A program made the translations under genes and the position numbers. This document shows positions 27,382-36,869 of a DNA stretch of 51,118 bases, one piece after another (the first letter of the stretch is position 1; every line of letters starts with the position of its first letter). The stretch is from Nitrospira sp. (GTDB lineage: Bacteria; Nitrospirota; Nitrospiria; Nitrospirales; Nitrospiraceae), in assembly GCA_024331045.1 (NCBI GenBank), contig JANDJC010000005.1:1-51118 (forward strand). Direction: 5' to 3'. The notes below the pieces were generated by a model. That model searched no databases, was not told the origin of the DNA, and worked only from the letters and a program-made list of their open reading frames with translations.

Positions 27382-27477
27382 CTAGCTTTTCCGTCGAAGA
27401 AACTTCTGACGTTTGCGCAGCTTTTTGTATTTGTGCTTGCGCATTTTTTTTCGGCGTTTTTTCAGGACACTCGACAT
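27382..27477 (-). CDS. bS22-type (AURKAIP1/COX24 domain) ribosomal microprotein
   Basis: A 31-residue, extremely basic protein, MSSVLKKRRKKMRKHKYKKL followed by RKRQKFLRRKS. This is the pattern of the bacterial homologues of mitochondrial mS38, identified as bS22 in mycobacterial small ribosomal subunits, where a single arginine/lysine-rich helix threads through 16S rRNA. It starts at ATG (27475-27477 in the plus-strand coordinates) with GGAGAG seven bases upstream and stops at TAG (27382-27384). It is below the size cut-off of many gene callers. It sits between secA and an ABC exporter and is probably transcribed on its own. Confidence 0.85.
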   Translation of the reverse strand: MSSVLKKRRKKMRKHKYKKLRKRQKFLRRKS

Positions 27478-27825
27478 AGGTTGTCTCTCCAAGGCGGCAG
27501 AGTCTAGAGGCTTTCACCCCAAAATGCAAGGTCCAGGATAGTGCGGATACCAGGGGGGATGCGGAGGGTTCCCGCGAAAAATAGCGGACTGTGGCGGGAG
27601 GTGGGCGGAGTCAAAGGCAACGGCTCTTTAACCGATGGTGGAAAACGGTTGGACAGTGGCGAGGGAGGCTGGAATGCATCGAGTCAGCACGGAGAGGATG
27701 TCTCGTATCGGCACGGCCTCCGAACATTGGCCAAAGACGGAGACCCATCTTCTTCCACGGGATTCAAAGGAAAACGGTACCGATGGCTTTCCTGGCAGGT
27801 TCAGACAACGGGCGGGCCCACTGCC
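27478..27825. other. Intergenic, no gene recognised
   Basis: 348 bases between the stop of secA and the bS22-type gene, both on the minus strand. It must contain the promoter of the latter unless they are cotranscribed. I see no convincing hairpin terminator, RNA gene or coding sequence. Confidence 0.45.
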
Positions 27826-30546
27826 TCACGCCCCGTGGCATTTTTTGTACTTCTTGCCGCTTCCGCAGGGGCAGGGATCGTTGCGGCCGACCTTGGCGTC
27901 GGCTCGGTGGACGGGCGCCGGTGCCGCAGCCGGTTCTTCTCCACGATTCAGGGTCAGTTTGGGTTGCGGACGCGTGACAAGGGGAGGAGGCGGGGCTGGA
28001 CGTTCGGCTTCCTGGCGGACTGCCTGGACATGCAAGAGACGGCTGATCGTGTCGGATTTGATCCGCTCCATCATGGCGGCAAACAGGTCGAATCCCTCTC
28101 GTTTATATTCGATCAAGGGGTCTTTTTGCCCATAGCCGCGGAGACCAATGCCATCCCGTAGGTGATCCATGGCGAGCAAATGGTCTTTCCAGTGATGATC
28201 AATGACCTGAAGCATAAAGGTCTTTTCCAAAAACCGCATCAGCTCCGGCCCCAGTTCCTGCTCCTTGCGTTCGTAGGCGTGTCGAACTTGGGCCCGCAGG
28301 TCCTGCGCTAGGGCATCACGCCCCAGCTCTCGTAGAGACTCGCCATTGTCCTGCTTGCCCTGGGTGATGTCGATGCCGAACTGGCCGTGCATCATCTCGG
28401 CCAGACCTTTGAGATCCCACTCTTCCGGATATTGATCGGCCGGGCAATACACGTTCAATGCCGATTCGACGAGGCTGTCCATCATATCCTGCAACGTGTC
28501 GCGGAGGGTTTCGCCGCTCAGTACAGCGCGGCGGTGGCGATAAATCACCTCTCGCTGCTTGTTCATCACGTCGTCGTATTCGAGTAACTGTTTGCGGATC
28601 TCGAAATTGTGGGCTTCGACTTTCTTCTGGGCGTTGGCAATCGCGCGGGTGACCATACTGTGCTCGATGGGGACGCCCTCCTCCATGCCAAGCTTGAGCA
28701 TCAATTGGGACACCCGCTCGGATGCGAAGATGCGCATGAGGTCGTCCTCTAGTGACAGGTAAAAGCGGGAGGAGCCGGGATCGCCCTGGCGCCCCGCTCG
28801 GCCCCGTAGTTGGTTGTCGATGCGACGGCTCTCGTGTCGCTCGGTTCCTACGATATGCAATCCGCCGAGAGCGATGACCTCCTGCTTGTTCTTTTCGCAG
28901 TCCGCCTTGATCTCTTCGTAGATTTCGAGCTTTCGGGCATCTGGTAAGTTCTCTTCGCGATAGAGGACTTGTTTGTAGAGAAACTCAGGATTACCGCCCA
29001 GCAGAATGTCGGTGCCTCGCCCCGCCATGTTGGTGGCAATCGTCACGGCTCCCTTCCGTCCAGCCTGTGCGACAATCTCGGCTTCGCGCTCGTGATGTTT
29101 GGCGTTGAGTACATTGTGCTTGATGCCCTGGCGACTGAGCATCGCAGAGAGCTTCTCGGACTTTTCAATCGAGATGGTCCCGACGAGCACCGGTTGTCCC
29201 CGTTGGTGACACTCCTTGATTTCCTCGACGATGGCGGCGAACTTTTCCCGTTCGGTTCGGTAGACGACGTCGGGATAGTCGATACGGATCATCTTGCGGT
29301 TGGTCGGCACCACGTTCACGTCGAGGTTGTAAATCTTGGCGAACTCGGCGGCTTCGGTGTCCGCTGTGCCTGTCATGCCGCTGAGTTTTTTATACATGCG
29401 GAAGTAGTTCTGAAACGTAATTGAAGCCAGGGTCTGGTTCTCGTTGGCGATTTTGACACCTTCTTTGGCTTCGATGGCTTGGTGGAGACCGTCGCTCCAT
29501 CGGCGACCGGGCATCAGCCGGCCGGTGAATTCATCGACAATGATGACTTCGCCGTCCTTGACCACGTAATCCACGTCGCGCTTGTAGAGCGCATGGGCTT
29601 GCAGCGCTTTGACCACGTGATGCACCAAGTCCATGTTGGCGGGGTCATAGAGGTTGTCTACTCCCAGGAGTTTCTCCACGCGGGCATTGCCTTCTTCTGT
29701 GAGAGCAGCGGTTTTGGTTTTTTCCTCGACCGTATAGTCCCGCTCCGGTTTTAACTGTGGGATGATGGCGTTGATCCGATAATAGAGGTCGGTGGACTGG
29801 TCCGTCGGGCCGGAGATGATCAGCGGCGTGCGTGCTTCGTCGATCAAAATGCTGTCCACCTCGTCTACGATGGCGAAATGCAGGTCGCGCTGGACGCACT
29901 GGCTGAGGTCGGTGACGACAAGATTGTCACGCAGATAATCGAAGCCAAATTCGTTATTCGTGCCATAGGTAATATCAGCCCGGTAGGCTTCGGCCCTCGT
30001 GCAGGGACGGAGGTGCTGCAGCCGCTTGTCAGCCGATTCGTAGGTCGGATCATAGAGAAAAGAGGCATCGTGCTGGATGACGCCCGTAGAAAGCCCCAAC
30101 GCATGATAGAGTTTGCCCATCCACTGGGCATCGCGCTTGGCCAAATAGTCGTTCACCGTAACGAGGTGGACGCCCTTCCCTTCCAGGGCATTGAGGTAGA
30201 TTGGCAGCGTGGCTACCAAGGTTTTCCCTTCGCCGGTTTTCATTTCGGCGATGCGGCCTTTGTGCAGGATCATGCCCCCAATCAACTGGACGTCAAAATG
30301 TCGCATGTTGAGCACGCGCCGAGACATTTCCCGGCAGACGGCAAAGGCTTCTGGCAAAAGGGCATCAAGCGTCTCCCCTGCCTCGAGTCGCTTCTTGAAC
30401 TCCTGAGTTTTATCGGCGAGGGCGTGGTTGGATAGCGGGGTAAGGGTTGTTTCCAACTGGTTGATTTGCTCGACGATTGGAAGCAGCGCCTTGATCTCGC
30501 GATCATTCTTGCTGCCAAAAATTCGATTAAGCAGACTGGTCAACAT
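27826..30546 (-). CDS. secA: Preprotein translocase ATPase subunit SecA
   Basis: A 906-residue motor that drives unfolded preproteins through SecYEG. It has the DEAD-like ATPase with Walker [10 protein letters not shown], Walker [16 protein letters not shown], the preprotein-crosslinking domain, the second RecA domain with [10 protein letters not shown] and [23 protein letters not shown], the helical scaffold, and a C-terminal zinc SEC-C motif [12 protein letters not shown]. Length and order are typical of Gram-negative SecA. An alanine/proline-rich linker precedes the zinc motif. It starts at ATG 30546 with AGG five bases upstream. It serves the many Sec-dependent proteins of this window. 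Confidence 0.98.
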   Translation of the reverse strand: MLTSLLNRIFGSKNDREIKALLPIVEQINQLETTLTPLSNHALADKTQEFKKRLEAGETLDALLPEAFAVCREMSRRVLNMRHFDVQLIGGMILHKGRIAEMKTGEGKTLVATLPIYLNALEGKGVHLVTVNDYLAKRDAQWMGKLYHALGLSTGVIQHDASFLYDPTYESADKRLQHLRPCTRAEAYRADITYGTNNEFGFDYLRDNLVVTDLSQCVQRDLHFAIVDEVDSILIDEARTPLIISGPTDQSTDLYYRINAIIPQLKPERDYTVEEKTKTAALTEEGNARVEKLLGVDNLYDPANMDLVHHVVKALQAHALYKRDVDYVVKDGEVIIVDEFTGRLMPGRRWSDGLHQAIEAKEGVKIANENQTLASITFQNYFRMYKKLSGMTGTADTEAAEFAKIYNLDVNVVPTNRKMIRIDYPDVVYRTEREKFAAIVEEIKECHQRGQPVLVGTISIEKSEKLSAMLSRQGIKHNVLNAKHHEREAEIVAQAGRKGAVTIATNMAGRGTDILLGGNPEFLYKQVLYREENLPDARKLEIYEEIKADCEKNKQEVIALGGLHIVGTERHESRRIDNQLRGRAGRQGDPGSSRFYLSLEDDLMRIFASERVSQLMLKLGMEEGVPIEHSMVTRAIANAQKKVEAHNFEIRKQLLEYDDVMNKQREVIYRHRRAVLSGETLRDTLQDMMDSLVESALNVYCPADQYPEEWDLKGLAEMMHGQFGIDITQGKQDNGESLRELGRDALAQDLRAQVRHAYERKEQELGPELMRFLEKTFMLQVIDHHWKDHLLAMDHLRDGIGLRGYGQKDPLIEYKREGFDLFAAMMERIKSDTISRLLHVQAVRQEAERPAPPPPLVTRPQPKLTLNRGEEPAAAPAPVHRADAKVGRNDPCPCGSGKKYKKCHGA

Positions 30547-30744
30547 AATACCTGCAAAACAATCATCACGGTTTGTTCAAAAATGGATTGTAAACCGAAA
30601 CAGTATACCGTATCCACCAGACGAATCCTATCACTCATCATGATGAGCGGGGTCTCTTCCGCAGGACGCTATCTTGACAAATCAGTCGGCGGTTCATTAG
30701 CATCCACCCTGCTGGGAAAGCCCCATAGGCAGGTGCGAGCAGTC

Positions 30745-31068
30745 ATGAGCCGTGTAGGAAAAGTGCTACCGATTCTGTTGGCGCTATGTCTGTTGTCCGT
30801 CGGTAGTCTGGCGGTCGGTCAGGCAGTGGCTCACGATTTTTACCATCACAATCATAGTACACACAATCATAGTGCTCACGACCAGCATGCTGCCCATGGC
30901 ACTATTCTCTGTTCCTGGCTGTGCGCCGCTGGCCAGGGATGGGAAGTTACATCCGCTCCGCAGTCGGGGGAAGGAGTTCCATCCAGCCGCCTGGAGTCTC
31001 AATCAGAGATCCATTCCCCCCTTGTCCATTCCATCGCCATTTCATCGCGCGGTCCTCCGATTATCTGA
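30745..31068 (+). CDS. Small exported His-rich protein with C-x-W-L-C motif, paralogue 1
   Basis: A 107-residue protein with a signal peptide (about 1-29, PILLALCLLSVGSLAVGQAVA) and then a histidine cluster with nine His between residues 30 and 51. Directly after it comes C56-S-W58-L-C60-x3-GQG. The rest is polar and ends SSRGPPII. A second protein at 31836-32165 has the same architecture with the two cysteines and the tryptophan at exactly the same positions and a similar ending. The composition suggests binding of Cu, Zn or Ni in the periplasm; this is inference. It lies directly ahead of a TlpA-like thioredoxin. The family is unknown to me; a relation to DUF2946-type metal proteins is possible. 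Confidence 0.7.
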   Translation: MSRVGKVLPILLALCLLSVGSLAVGQAVAHDFYHHNHSTHNHSAHDQHAAHGTILCSWLCAAGQGWEVTSAPQSGEGVPSSRLESQSEIHSPLVHSIAISSRGPPII

Positions 31069-31230
31069 AGGGGGGCAGCACGTTCATTTTCTCTCCCCTC
31101 CAGCCAGAAGAGCTAATTGCTAGTCATGGAGAACGGAGAGGGGATGAAAGTGAGGGACTGAAGGGCCGATAGTTTCTTGCGAACGGTCAAGCTCCGAGTA
31201 CAGGGTAGCTTCTCAACAGGGCACTAAAGT

Positions 31231-31818
31231 ATGGAGCAACTAATGAGACAGGGGGGCCTCTTGTCTGTGTCTACGCATGCGCTGATGGAAGCTGTGCGGA
31301 ACGTCACAATCCTGTGCTGTTTGCTGTTATGGTCGGCTGAACCGTTATGGGCAATGGGTGCGCGGGTCCCCGCTGTCGGAACTCCAGCCGAGGACTTTCA
31401 GCTGCCTGATTTGGAGGGGAAGCAGCAAAGTCTAGGGCAACATCGCGGTAAAGTCGTGCTGGTGAACTTCTGGGCAACCTGGTGCAAGCCCTGCACCACT
31501 GAGATGCCCGCGATGCAGGCAGCTTATGACAAACTCAAGGAGAAGGGGTTTGTCGTGCTCGCGGTGAACGAATTGGAAAATGAAGCGAGAGTGCGCGAGC
31601 ACATCCAACGGCACGGGCACACGTTTCCGGTTCTGATGGATAGAGACAACAAGGTGGCCAACCAGTTTGGCGTGGTCGGATTGCCGGTGAGCGTTTTCAT
31701 TGATGAAAAGGGCGTGGTGCAGGAATATGTCAAAGGCGGATTGCTGACCGAAGAAAAGATCCTGCAGACCTTCTATCGCATTCAAGGGGGGAAGCCCTTA
31801 CAAGGCGGGAGCGGCTAG
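31231..31818 (+). CDS. TlpA-like periplasmic thioredoxin
   Basis: A protein of up to 195 residues with a signal or anchor helix (VTILCCLLLWSAEPLWA) and an AhpC/TSA-type thioredoxin domain: the redox motif is WATWCKPC, and the cis-proline loop is VVGLPVSVF. These are typical of TlpA/ResA/CcmG proteins, which reduce cysteines for cytochrome c maturation or copper-site assembly. It lies between the two His-rich C-x-W-L-C proteins, and their cysteine pairs are plausible substrates. Start choice is uncertain: ATG 31231, ATG 31243, TTG 31261 behind AGGGGGG, or ATG 31285. Confidence 0.88.
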   Translation: MEQLMRQGGLLSVSTHALMEAVRNVTILCCLLLWSAEPLWAMGARVPAVGTPAEDFQLPDLEGKQQSLGQHRGKVVLVNFWATWCKPCTTEMPAMQAAYDKLKEKGFVVLAVNELENEARVREHIQRHGHTFPVLMDRDNKVANQFGVVGLPVSVFIDEKGVVQEYVKGGLLTEEKILQTFYRIQGGKPLQGGSG

Positions 31819-31835
31819 ACCTGAGGCAAAGCGTC

Positions 31836-32165
31836 ATGAGAGGTGTCAACCGAACAACACGGCTGTTGTTGGCTCCACCGGCGTTTATACTGCCGCTGGT
31901 TGTGTGTCTGCTGGTAGTCCCGGTGCTTGCTGCACCGTCGGCTGTCGATCATGAGGTTCAGCATAGCCATCATACAGCAGCAATGCACTCGTCACCTCTG
32001 TGTGCCTGGTTGTGCGGGGTGGCTCAAGGCTATGGGTTAAGCGATTCCAGTTTCATTCCAGTCCTTTCAGTTCAGGCTGTACAATCCAGTGAATCCGACA
32101 ATCCCATCGACGACCTCAAGCGATTGAGGTGTTCCTCCCGCAGTCCTCCCTCTGGTTCCTTTTGA
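31836..32165 (+). CDS. Small exported His-rich protein with C-x-W-L-C motif, paralogue 2
   Basis: A 109-residue protein with a signal peptide (about 1-33, FILPLVVCLLVVPVLAA), a His cluster (H39, H43, H45, H46, H51), then C56-A-W58-L-C60-GVAQGYG and a polar tail ending SSRSPPSGSF. The motif matches paralogue 1 (30745-31068) residue for residue in position, and the ends (SSRGPP and SSRSPP) also match, so the two share ancestry though the rest has diverged. It starts 18 bases after the TlpA-like gene and is surely in the same operon. The probable job is metal handling or delivery in the periplasm, with the thioredoxin keeping the cysteines reduced; this is inference. Confidence 0.7.
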   Translation: MRGVNRTTRLLLAPPAFILPLVVCLLVVPVLAAPSAVDHEVQHSHHTAAMHSSPLCAWLCGVAQGYGLSDSSFIPVLSVQAVQSSESDNPIDDLKRLRCSSRSPPSGSF

Positions 32166-32418
32166 AGTCATTCTGTATTCGCTAAAGGAGTCTCGTTCCA
32201 GGTTGTTTCCTCAGGAAAGGGAACACCTGCTGTTTGAAGGGGCGCTCCGGGGTGCGGGTGCAGGTTCAGGTTTAGCTCAAGGCTATGAAACGGGCGGGAT
32301 CCTCTCCTTCCAGGTGATGGCGAATTGTGCTGCAGGCTGGAGGATGGAGGAGGACGTTCACAAAAGAAGAAGAGGGAAGTCATTTTTATCGCGGTGCGAA
32401 GCGTAAGGAGGATGTGCC

Positions 32419-32742
32419 ATGGACGATTTTCTTGCATTGCAAAACAAGCGGCTGTTGCGCGTCGATGAGGCAGCCCGATTGTTGAATGTGAGCCGATGGA
32501 CGATTTATCGGTGGGTCGAGGCGGGGCAGCTTGGTGGAACCCGCATTGGGGCTGGCAGCTTGCGGATTTTTAGCGATACGGTGGTGGCCTTAATCAATCG
32601 GCATTGCGTCGGTGCATCGATTGCCGCTGGGGCTGCGCAGAAAAGTCAGGTCCCCCTCGTATCGATTCCAGGAGCCAGGGGGCGCAAGCCCATGCTCACC
32701 GACTCGGCTAGCTCACGGCGACGGGCGACTACTGCTTCCTGA
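32419..32742 (+). CDS. Helix-turn-helix DNA-binding protein (excisionase/MerR-like)
   Basis: A 107-residue protein. Residues about 11-60 form a HTH_17/excisionase-type winged helix: LLRVDEAARLLNVSRWTIYRWVEAGQL, then a wing with GAGSLRIFSDTVVALI. The C-terminal 40 residues are basic and low in order (GARGRKPM, SSRRRATTAS). Start ATG 32419 has GGAGG behind it. Such proteins act as small repressors or activators, or as recombination directionality factors; there is no integrase nearby, so a regulator of the neighbouring exported-protein genes is more likely. Confidence 0.82.
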   Translation: MDDFLALQNKRLLRVDEAARLLNVSRWTIYRWVEAGQLGGTRIGAGSLRIFSDTVVALINRHCVGASIAAGAAQKSQVPLVSIPGARGRKPMLTDSASSRRRATTAS

Positions 32743-32781
32743 TGAGGGTGGGGACACCAGTGGGTGAAGGGGGTCCCATTC

Positions 32782-33861
32782 ATGAAACATACTCAGCATC
32801 CTAAAAAACCACCGGGAAGCTTCTTCTGGTGCGCCGTGTCGGTTGTAGTGCTGCCCGGTATCCTTATGGGGGGAGCAGAGACGGAAGCGTCCTGCGGGTC
32901 GGCGAGCTGCTTTGTGGTGATTAGTTCGCAACAGGTGGTCTCACCGGCTGGCGTCTTGACTGTCAACGTGAACTTTACCCATACGCCGAACGAGATTCCG
33001 CCCGAAGGGGCCAACACCATCCCATTTGCCAATCAGCAGACCAAGCGACTGATCTTGGCCAACAGTCAGGTCAGTCAGCTCAGGACATTGGTGCAAATCG
33101 GCGTCTTGGACTTGAATTATGGTTTGACGGAGCGAATCGGCATCCAAGTGCAGATCCCCTATCGAATGGTTGACGCTGTCGGACAGATCGGCACGGGCGC
33201 GGTCTCGAACACATTTGATCGAGGGTTTGGAGATATTCTAGGGAAGGTCAAGTATAACATCATTCCGACTCTACGCAGCATGGTCGTCTTGGAAATGGGG
33301 ATCTGGTTTCCCATTGGAGACTATGGTCACGAGGCTGTGACCGGGCAACTCGCGGAATCGACGCTGCAAGTAGGGAGAGGGGCATTTGGGTTTCAGCCTG
33401 GCTTCTATCAAACCTATGAAATCCTGCCGCATCGCCTCAACCAATTTTTGTCCGGCAACTATCGATACACCATGCGGAATTCGGATGGCTACCGGTTCGG
33501 GCAGGAATTTACCGTCAGCGCGGGCTTGAATCTCGTTACCTTCCCCTGGCTCACGCTGACCAATCAGATTAATTTTCGCTACAAGGATCGCGATAACATC
33601 GAGGCGGCGTTGTATCGATTGGATCCGACACTCAATCGAGTAGTGATGCTGGATGCCCATATCATCGGACGTGATGTTCCAACGACCGATCACACGTTCG
33701 TGGCCTTCTCGACCGGGGCGGTTGTGAATGTGTTTGATGTTGGGCAGATCTATTTCATTGCCCAGATTCCGATCTACCGTGATTTCAATGGCAATCTCCA
33801 GCAAGCCATCAGTTATGTTGGAGGAGTGACTAAATCGTTCGTGACCCCTCCCTTGTTTTAA
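32782..33861 (+). CDS. Outer-membrane beta-barrel protein (MetA/phenol-degradation-type transporter-like)
   Basis: A 359-residue exported protein. After a signal peptide (ending near AETEA) come alternating hydrophobic strands with many aromatic residues at strand ends, finishing in ISYVGGVTKSFVTPPLF, and central segments such as GLTERIGIQVQIPYR and FQPGFYQTYEI that recall the PF13557-type barrel family. This suggests an outer-membrane channel; no ligand can be named. ATG 32782 is chosen over GTG 32764 because AAGGGGG lies eight bases ahead. It is followed within 30 bases by the beta-propeller lipoprotein gene, and the two are likely to be cotranscribed. Confidence 0.7.
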   Translation: MKHTQHPKKPPGSFFWCAVSVVVLPGILMGGAETEASCGSASCFVVISSQQVVSPAGVLTVNVNFTHTPNEIPPEGANTIPFANQQTKRLILANSQVSQLRTLVQIGVLDLNYGLTERIGIQVQIPYRMVDAVGQIGTGAVSNTFDRGFGDILGKVKYNIIPTLRSMVVLEMGIWFPIGDYGHEAVTGQLAESTLQVGRGAFGFQPGFYQTYEILPHRLNQFLSGNYRYTMRNSDGYRFGQEFTVSAGLNLVTFPWLTLTNQINFRYKDRDNIEAALYRLDPTLNRVVMLDAHIIGRDVPTTDHTFVAFSTGAVVNVFDVGQIYFIAQIPIYRDFNGNLQQAISYVGGVTKSFVTPPLF

Positions 33862-33890
33862 GGGCCAGTATGTGTCTCACGGAGCATCCC

Positions 33891-35420
33891 ATGGAATATC
33901 AGAAGTGCAGTAGCCTGGGTGGGCAGAAGACGATCAGTTCGTATAAGTGGCTAAGTCGGTTGTCGGTTTGGGTGGTAATGTTTTTTCTAGCCGCCTGTGG
34001 GGCAGGCAGTGATGATCCAGAACCGAACAGCCCGCTCACGACGCCGATGGCCTTCGTCGTCAATCAAGACGATACGACGCTGACCACGCTGCGCTTGGAC
34101 GGCAAATTTTCTCCTGTCATTGGTACCTTGTCGCTCGGTCCGGTTCAACCCGATGCCATTGGTGGTGTCACGTTTTCTCTGGGCGAATGGGTGTTCGTGA
34201 CCCACACGGCCGGCGATCGAGTGGCGGCGATCGATCCAATCGGAGGATCGCCCCCGATTCTTGAGAATTTCATCACGACAAATCCGGCCGATACGACCGG
34301 ACAGCTGCGCGTCGGCCGACGACCGACGAAGATCTATCGAGATCCAGTGGACAGAGAAGTACTATGGACGACGAACGAAGGCGATCCTGACGGCATCGAC
34401 AGGCTTGCCGGCTGCACCAATGGAGGCTCGGTGTCGATCCTGCACAATTCGCACCTGGGGGTTGGAGGAGGGGAACAGCCTCGCATCACGTCGAGGGTGT
34501 GTCTTTCGGGGAAGGGGGAGTTTTTTGTGGTATTTGCCCTTCCGCCGAGCCAGCGCTCTGTGTTTGTTGCAAGCAAGACGACGGGGATTGTCAGCGTATT
34601 GCTTGGACTTCCGATCGCCGGAGGGGGAACGGCATGGAGTGAGCTGCCTATGGTGATTGATCTGTGCAATAGACAGTTTGCCATGCCGCCGACTGTAAAC
34701 TGTAATGCGGCGCCGACAGGATTGTTCTGGTCACAGGCGACAGACAAGGCTTATGCCTATCTCTCTGGCCGCGCTCCGTCTGAGATTATCGAGATTAATC
34801 CGCTCGAAAACCCTCCAGTTTCTAAATCGGTTCAGGTCCACATCTCCGGTTCGCAGTCGATCTCGCACGTCGGCATGGCCCCCGACGGCCGCGAGTTGCT
34901 GGTGATCATCGAAGACCGGTCCGATTCCGATCATGTCGTCACGCGGTTTGCTTCCGTTGACGTAACGGTGTCCGGGGGGCTTACGCTTACGGCTATTCCG
35001 GCTCCGGTTCTACAAGACGTCCGTGTCGCGCAGTTTCAGTTTACTCCGGATGGCCGTCAGCTTTACCTGTTGGCGTCCAACGACTCGGCGGGTCTGAGCG
35101 ACGCGCAGGCTGCCAATCAGCGGAAAGACCTGCTGGTTATCCTCAACCGAAATCCCCTCAACGTGGCGCGAGAAGTCTCGTTGCCGCCAGCGACCAGCCA
35201 TGCTATGGATCTCTGGATCACGGGACCGGCCGGGGCCGGCTCGGCCAGGGGCGTCGTCGTCACCAATGCCACGCCAGGGATTGCAGGCACGGTCTCACTC
35301 ATTGATCCGAATAGTGGGACAACGACGGCAACGTTCTCGGTTGGCAGAAATCCCAAAATGGTCACGGTGTACTATGCCGGTCTTGCCGCGAGTAACAACC
35401 AAGCGATGCCAAGATGGTGA
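33891..35420 (+). CDS. Beta-propeller (YVTN-like) lipoprotein
   Basis: A 509-residue lipoprotein. The lipobox is FLAAC36 after a hydrophobic segment, so it should be lipid-anchored. The rest is built of repeated strands typical of a six- or seven-bladed propeller: FVVNQDDTTLTTL, RVAAIDPIGG, FVASKTTGIVSVL, FQFTPDGRQLYLLA and TVSLIDPNSGTTTATFSVGRNPKMV. Cysteines near 190 and 270 may pair. Propellers of this kind often bind partners or cofactors in the periplasm or on the cell surface; no active site is apparent. Start ATG 33891 has GGAG six bases upstream; the longer frame to 33870 would move the lipobox further in. Confidence 0.78.
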   Translation: MEYQKCSSLGGQKTISSYKWLSRLSVWVVMFFLAACGAGSDDPEPNSPLTTPMAFVVNQDDTTLTTLRLDGKFSPVIGTLSLGPVQPDAIGGVTFSLGEWVFVTHTAGDRVAAIDPIGGSPPILENFITTNPADTTGQLRVGRRPTKIYRDPVDREVLWTTNEGDPDGIDRLAGCTNGGSVSILHNSHLGVGGGEQPRITSRVCLSGKGEFFVVFALPPSQRSVFVASKTTGIVSVLLGLPIAGGGTAWSELPMVIDLCNRQFAMPPTVNCNAAPTGLFWSQATDKAYAYLSGRAPSEIIEINPLENPPVSKSVQVHISGSQSISHVGMAPDGRELLVIIEDRSDSDHVVTRFASVDVTVSGGLTLTAIPAPVLQDVRVAQFQFTPDGRQLYLLASNDSAGLSDAQAANQRKDLLVILNRNPLNVAREVSLPPATSHAMDLWITGPAGAGSARGVVVTNATPGIAGTVSLIDPNSGTTTATFSVGRNPKMVTVYYAGLAASNNQAMPRW

Positions 35421-35462
35421 GAGAGCTTCTTCTCATGTTGGGCGTTGCCAATAGAAAAAATG

Positions 35463-35496
35463 TCGTGCAGCGGTGGGATCTCGTGCAGGGGTGGGA
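35463..35496 (+). repeat. Short tandem direct repeat
   Basis: TCGTGCAGCGGTGGGA (35463-35478) is repeated with one change as TCGTGCAGGGGTGGGA (35481-35496), period 18. It sits in the 285-base gap before the TPR gene, which otherwise shows purine-rich sequence and no gene. Confidence 0.5.
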
Positions 35497-35705
35497 GAGG
35501 GGGACCGTAGGAAACGATAAGGAGAGCGGAGGAGGGTTTCAGACACTTAGGCATGAGCGGCTGGTCAGGATGAAGGGGTGTGTAGGGGCCCAGCAAAGAG
35601 GGGAAGACAATGGGCGGGTCACTGTCTGTTCGAAGGCATGATGACCGAGAATCAGGAAAGGAAGGAGGTAGAGGGAAACGCGTTGGAGATGAGGAGGCAG
35701 GCTCA

Positions 35706-36779
35706 ATGAAAGAGCATGTGTTTCCTTGGAGAGGCGTCACGACGGCTATCATGCTGGCGGCAATGATCAGTGTGCCTGGGGTCGCAGAGTGTGAAGAAAG
35801 CTGGGAAACCTTGCTCAACGCTGCCGTTGTTGCGCGAGAGCAGGCTCGGTATCGAGAGGCAGAAGCCCTCTTGCTTCAAGCTAGTCATGAATTGGAACGG
35901 GTTGGCCCCGGTGAGCGGATGGCGGCCGTGCTGAATCAGCTTGGGTTGGTTTTTCAAGAGGAGGGTCGATACGACCGGGCGAAGAGCTCCTATGAACAGG
36001 CCCTCGCTCTCTGGGAGCGCGGACAAGGGCTGGACCACGTGGAAGCGGCCTCGATTCTCCACAATCTGGCGGAGATCTATCAGGAAGAAGGAGACGTCAC
36101 AGGGGCCGAGCGGCTCTATCTCCAATCCATCAAGATTGCCGAGCGCCGGCTGGGTGTTGGGCACCCCGATGTGGCGATCGGATACAACAACCTGGCCGGC
36201 CTCTATCGAAAAGTAGGGCGGTTCATGGAAGCGGAGACGCTCTTCCGGCTTGCATTGTCCATGGCTCGATTGCCCCACGGAGAGACGACTATCGATCCGG
36301 CTCCGCTGCTGAACAACCTTGCCGCTCTGTATAAGGAGAAAGGGCTCTACGCCCTGGCCGAGCCGTTGTACGAGGAAGCCCTGACTCTACGACGGAGCCG
36401 TTTCGGGGATCGTCATCCGGCTGTTGCCATCTCGCTCAACAACATGGCGAATCTGTACCATGCGGAAGGGCTGCTAGAAATAGCCGATCAGTATTACCGG
36501 CAAGCCTTGGCTGTGAGTCTGTCGGCTGTTGGTCCGGAGGCCTCGCTCACGGGAAGAATTTTGGCCAACTGGGCGTGGTTGCTTCACGAGCGGGGATTTA
36601 TGGACGAGGCCAAACTTCAATACGAACGGGCCCTCGTCATCCAGCAAAAAACCATGGGCCGGGAGCATCCATTGCTGGCTGTGACACTCGAGCGGTATGC
36701 GTCGTTGCTCAGAGACATCGGCCAGCCATTGGAGGCGGGACTCATTGCCGGGCGAGCCGCGGCCATTCGCGCCCATTGA
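35706..36779 (+). CDS. Exported tetratricopeptide-repeat protein
   Basis: A 357-residue protein with a signal peptide (about 1-28, GVTTAIMLAAMISVPGVAE) and about seven kinesin-light-chain-like TPR units of about 42 residues, each with the pattern N-NLA-LY---G---EAE-LY--AL. These form a superhelical scaffold for protein binding in the periplasm. No enzymatic domain follows. Start ATG 35706 with GAGGAGG eight bases ahead; the frame continues to 35610 without a signal peptide. It precedes the cytochrome c genes and may hold an exported redox complex together; this is inference. Confidence 0.85.
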   Translation: MKEHVFPWRGVTTAIMLAAMISVPGVAECEESWETLLNAAVVAREQARYREAEALLLQASHELERVGPGERMAAVLNQLGLVFQEEGRYDRAKSSYEQALALWERGQGLDHVEAASILHNLAEIYQEEGDVTGAERLYLQSIKIAERRLGVGHPDVAIGYNNLAGLYRKVGRFMEAETLFRLALSMARLPHGETTIDPAPLLNNLAALYKEKGLYALAEPLYEEALTLRRSRFGDRHPAVAISLNNMANLYHAEGLLEIADQYYRQALAVSLSAVGPEASLTGRILANWAWLLHERGFMDEAKLQYERALVIQQKTMGREHPLLAVTLERYASLLRDIGQPLEAGLIAGRAAAIRAH

Positions 36780-36869
36780 TTTCCTGTGAACAATGGGCAG
36801 GCGTTTGGCTGAAGAAAGGAAGAAGAAAGTAAGCATCGGACGAGAGAAGAGAACCGATGAGAGGTCTCC

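Noticed and set aside
29878..30435. 185-codon open frame on the plus strand
   Set aside because: It is fully antisense to secA, whose motifs on the minus strand are complete; it has no signals of its own.
32166..32418. Possible small gene (67 codons) in the gap before the HTH gene
   Set aside because: No signal, motif or RBS; gap is 253 bases and best read as promoter region.
35372..35818. 148-codon open frame on the minus strand
   Set aside because: It spans the gap before the TPR gene and runs into the ends of two plus-strand genes; no motif or RBS.
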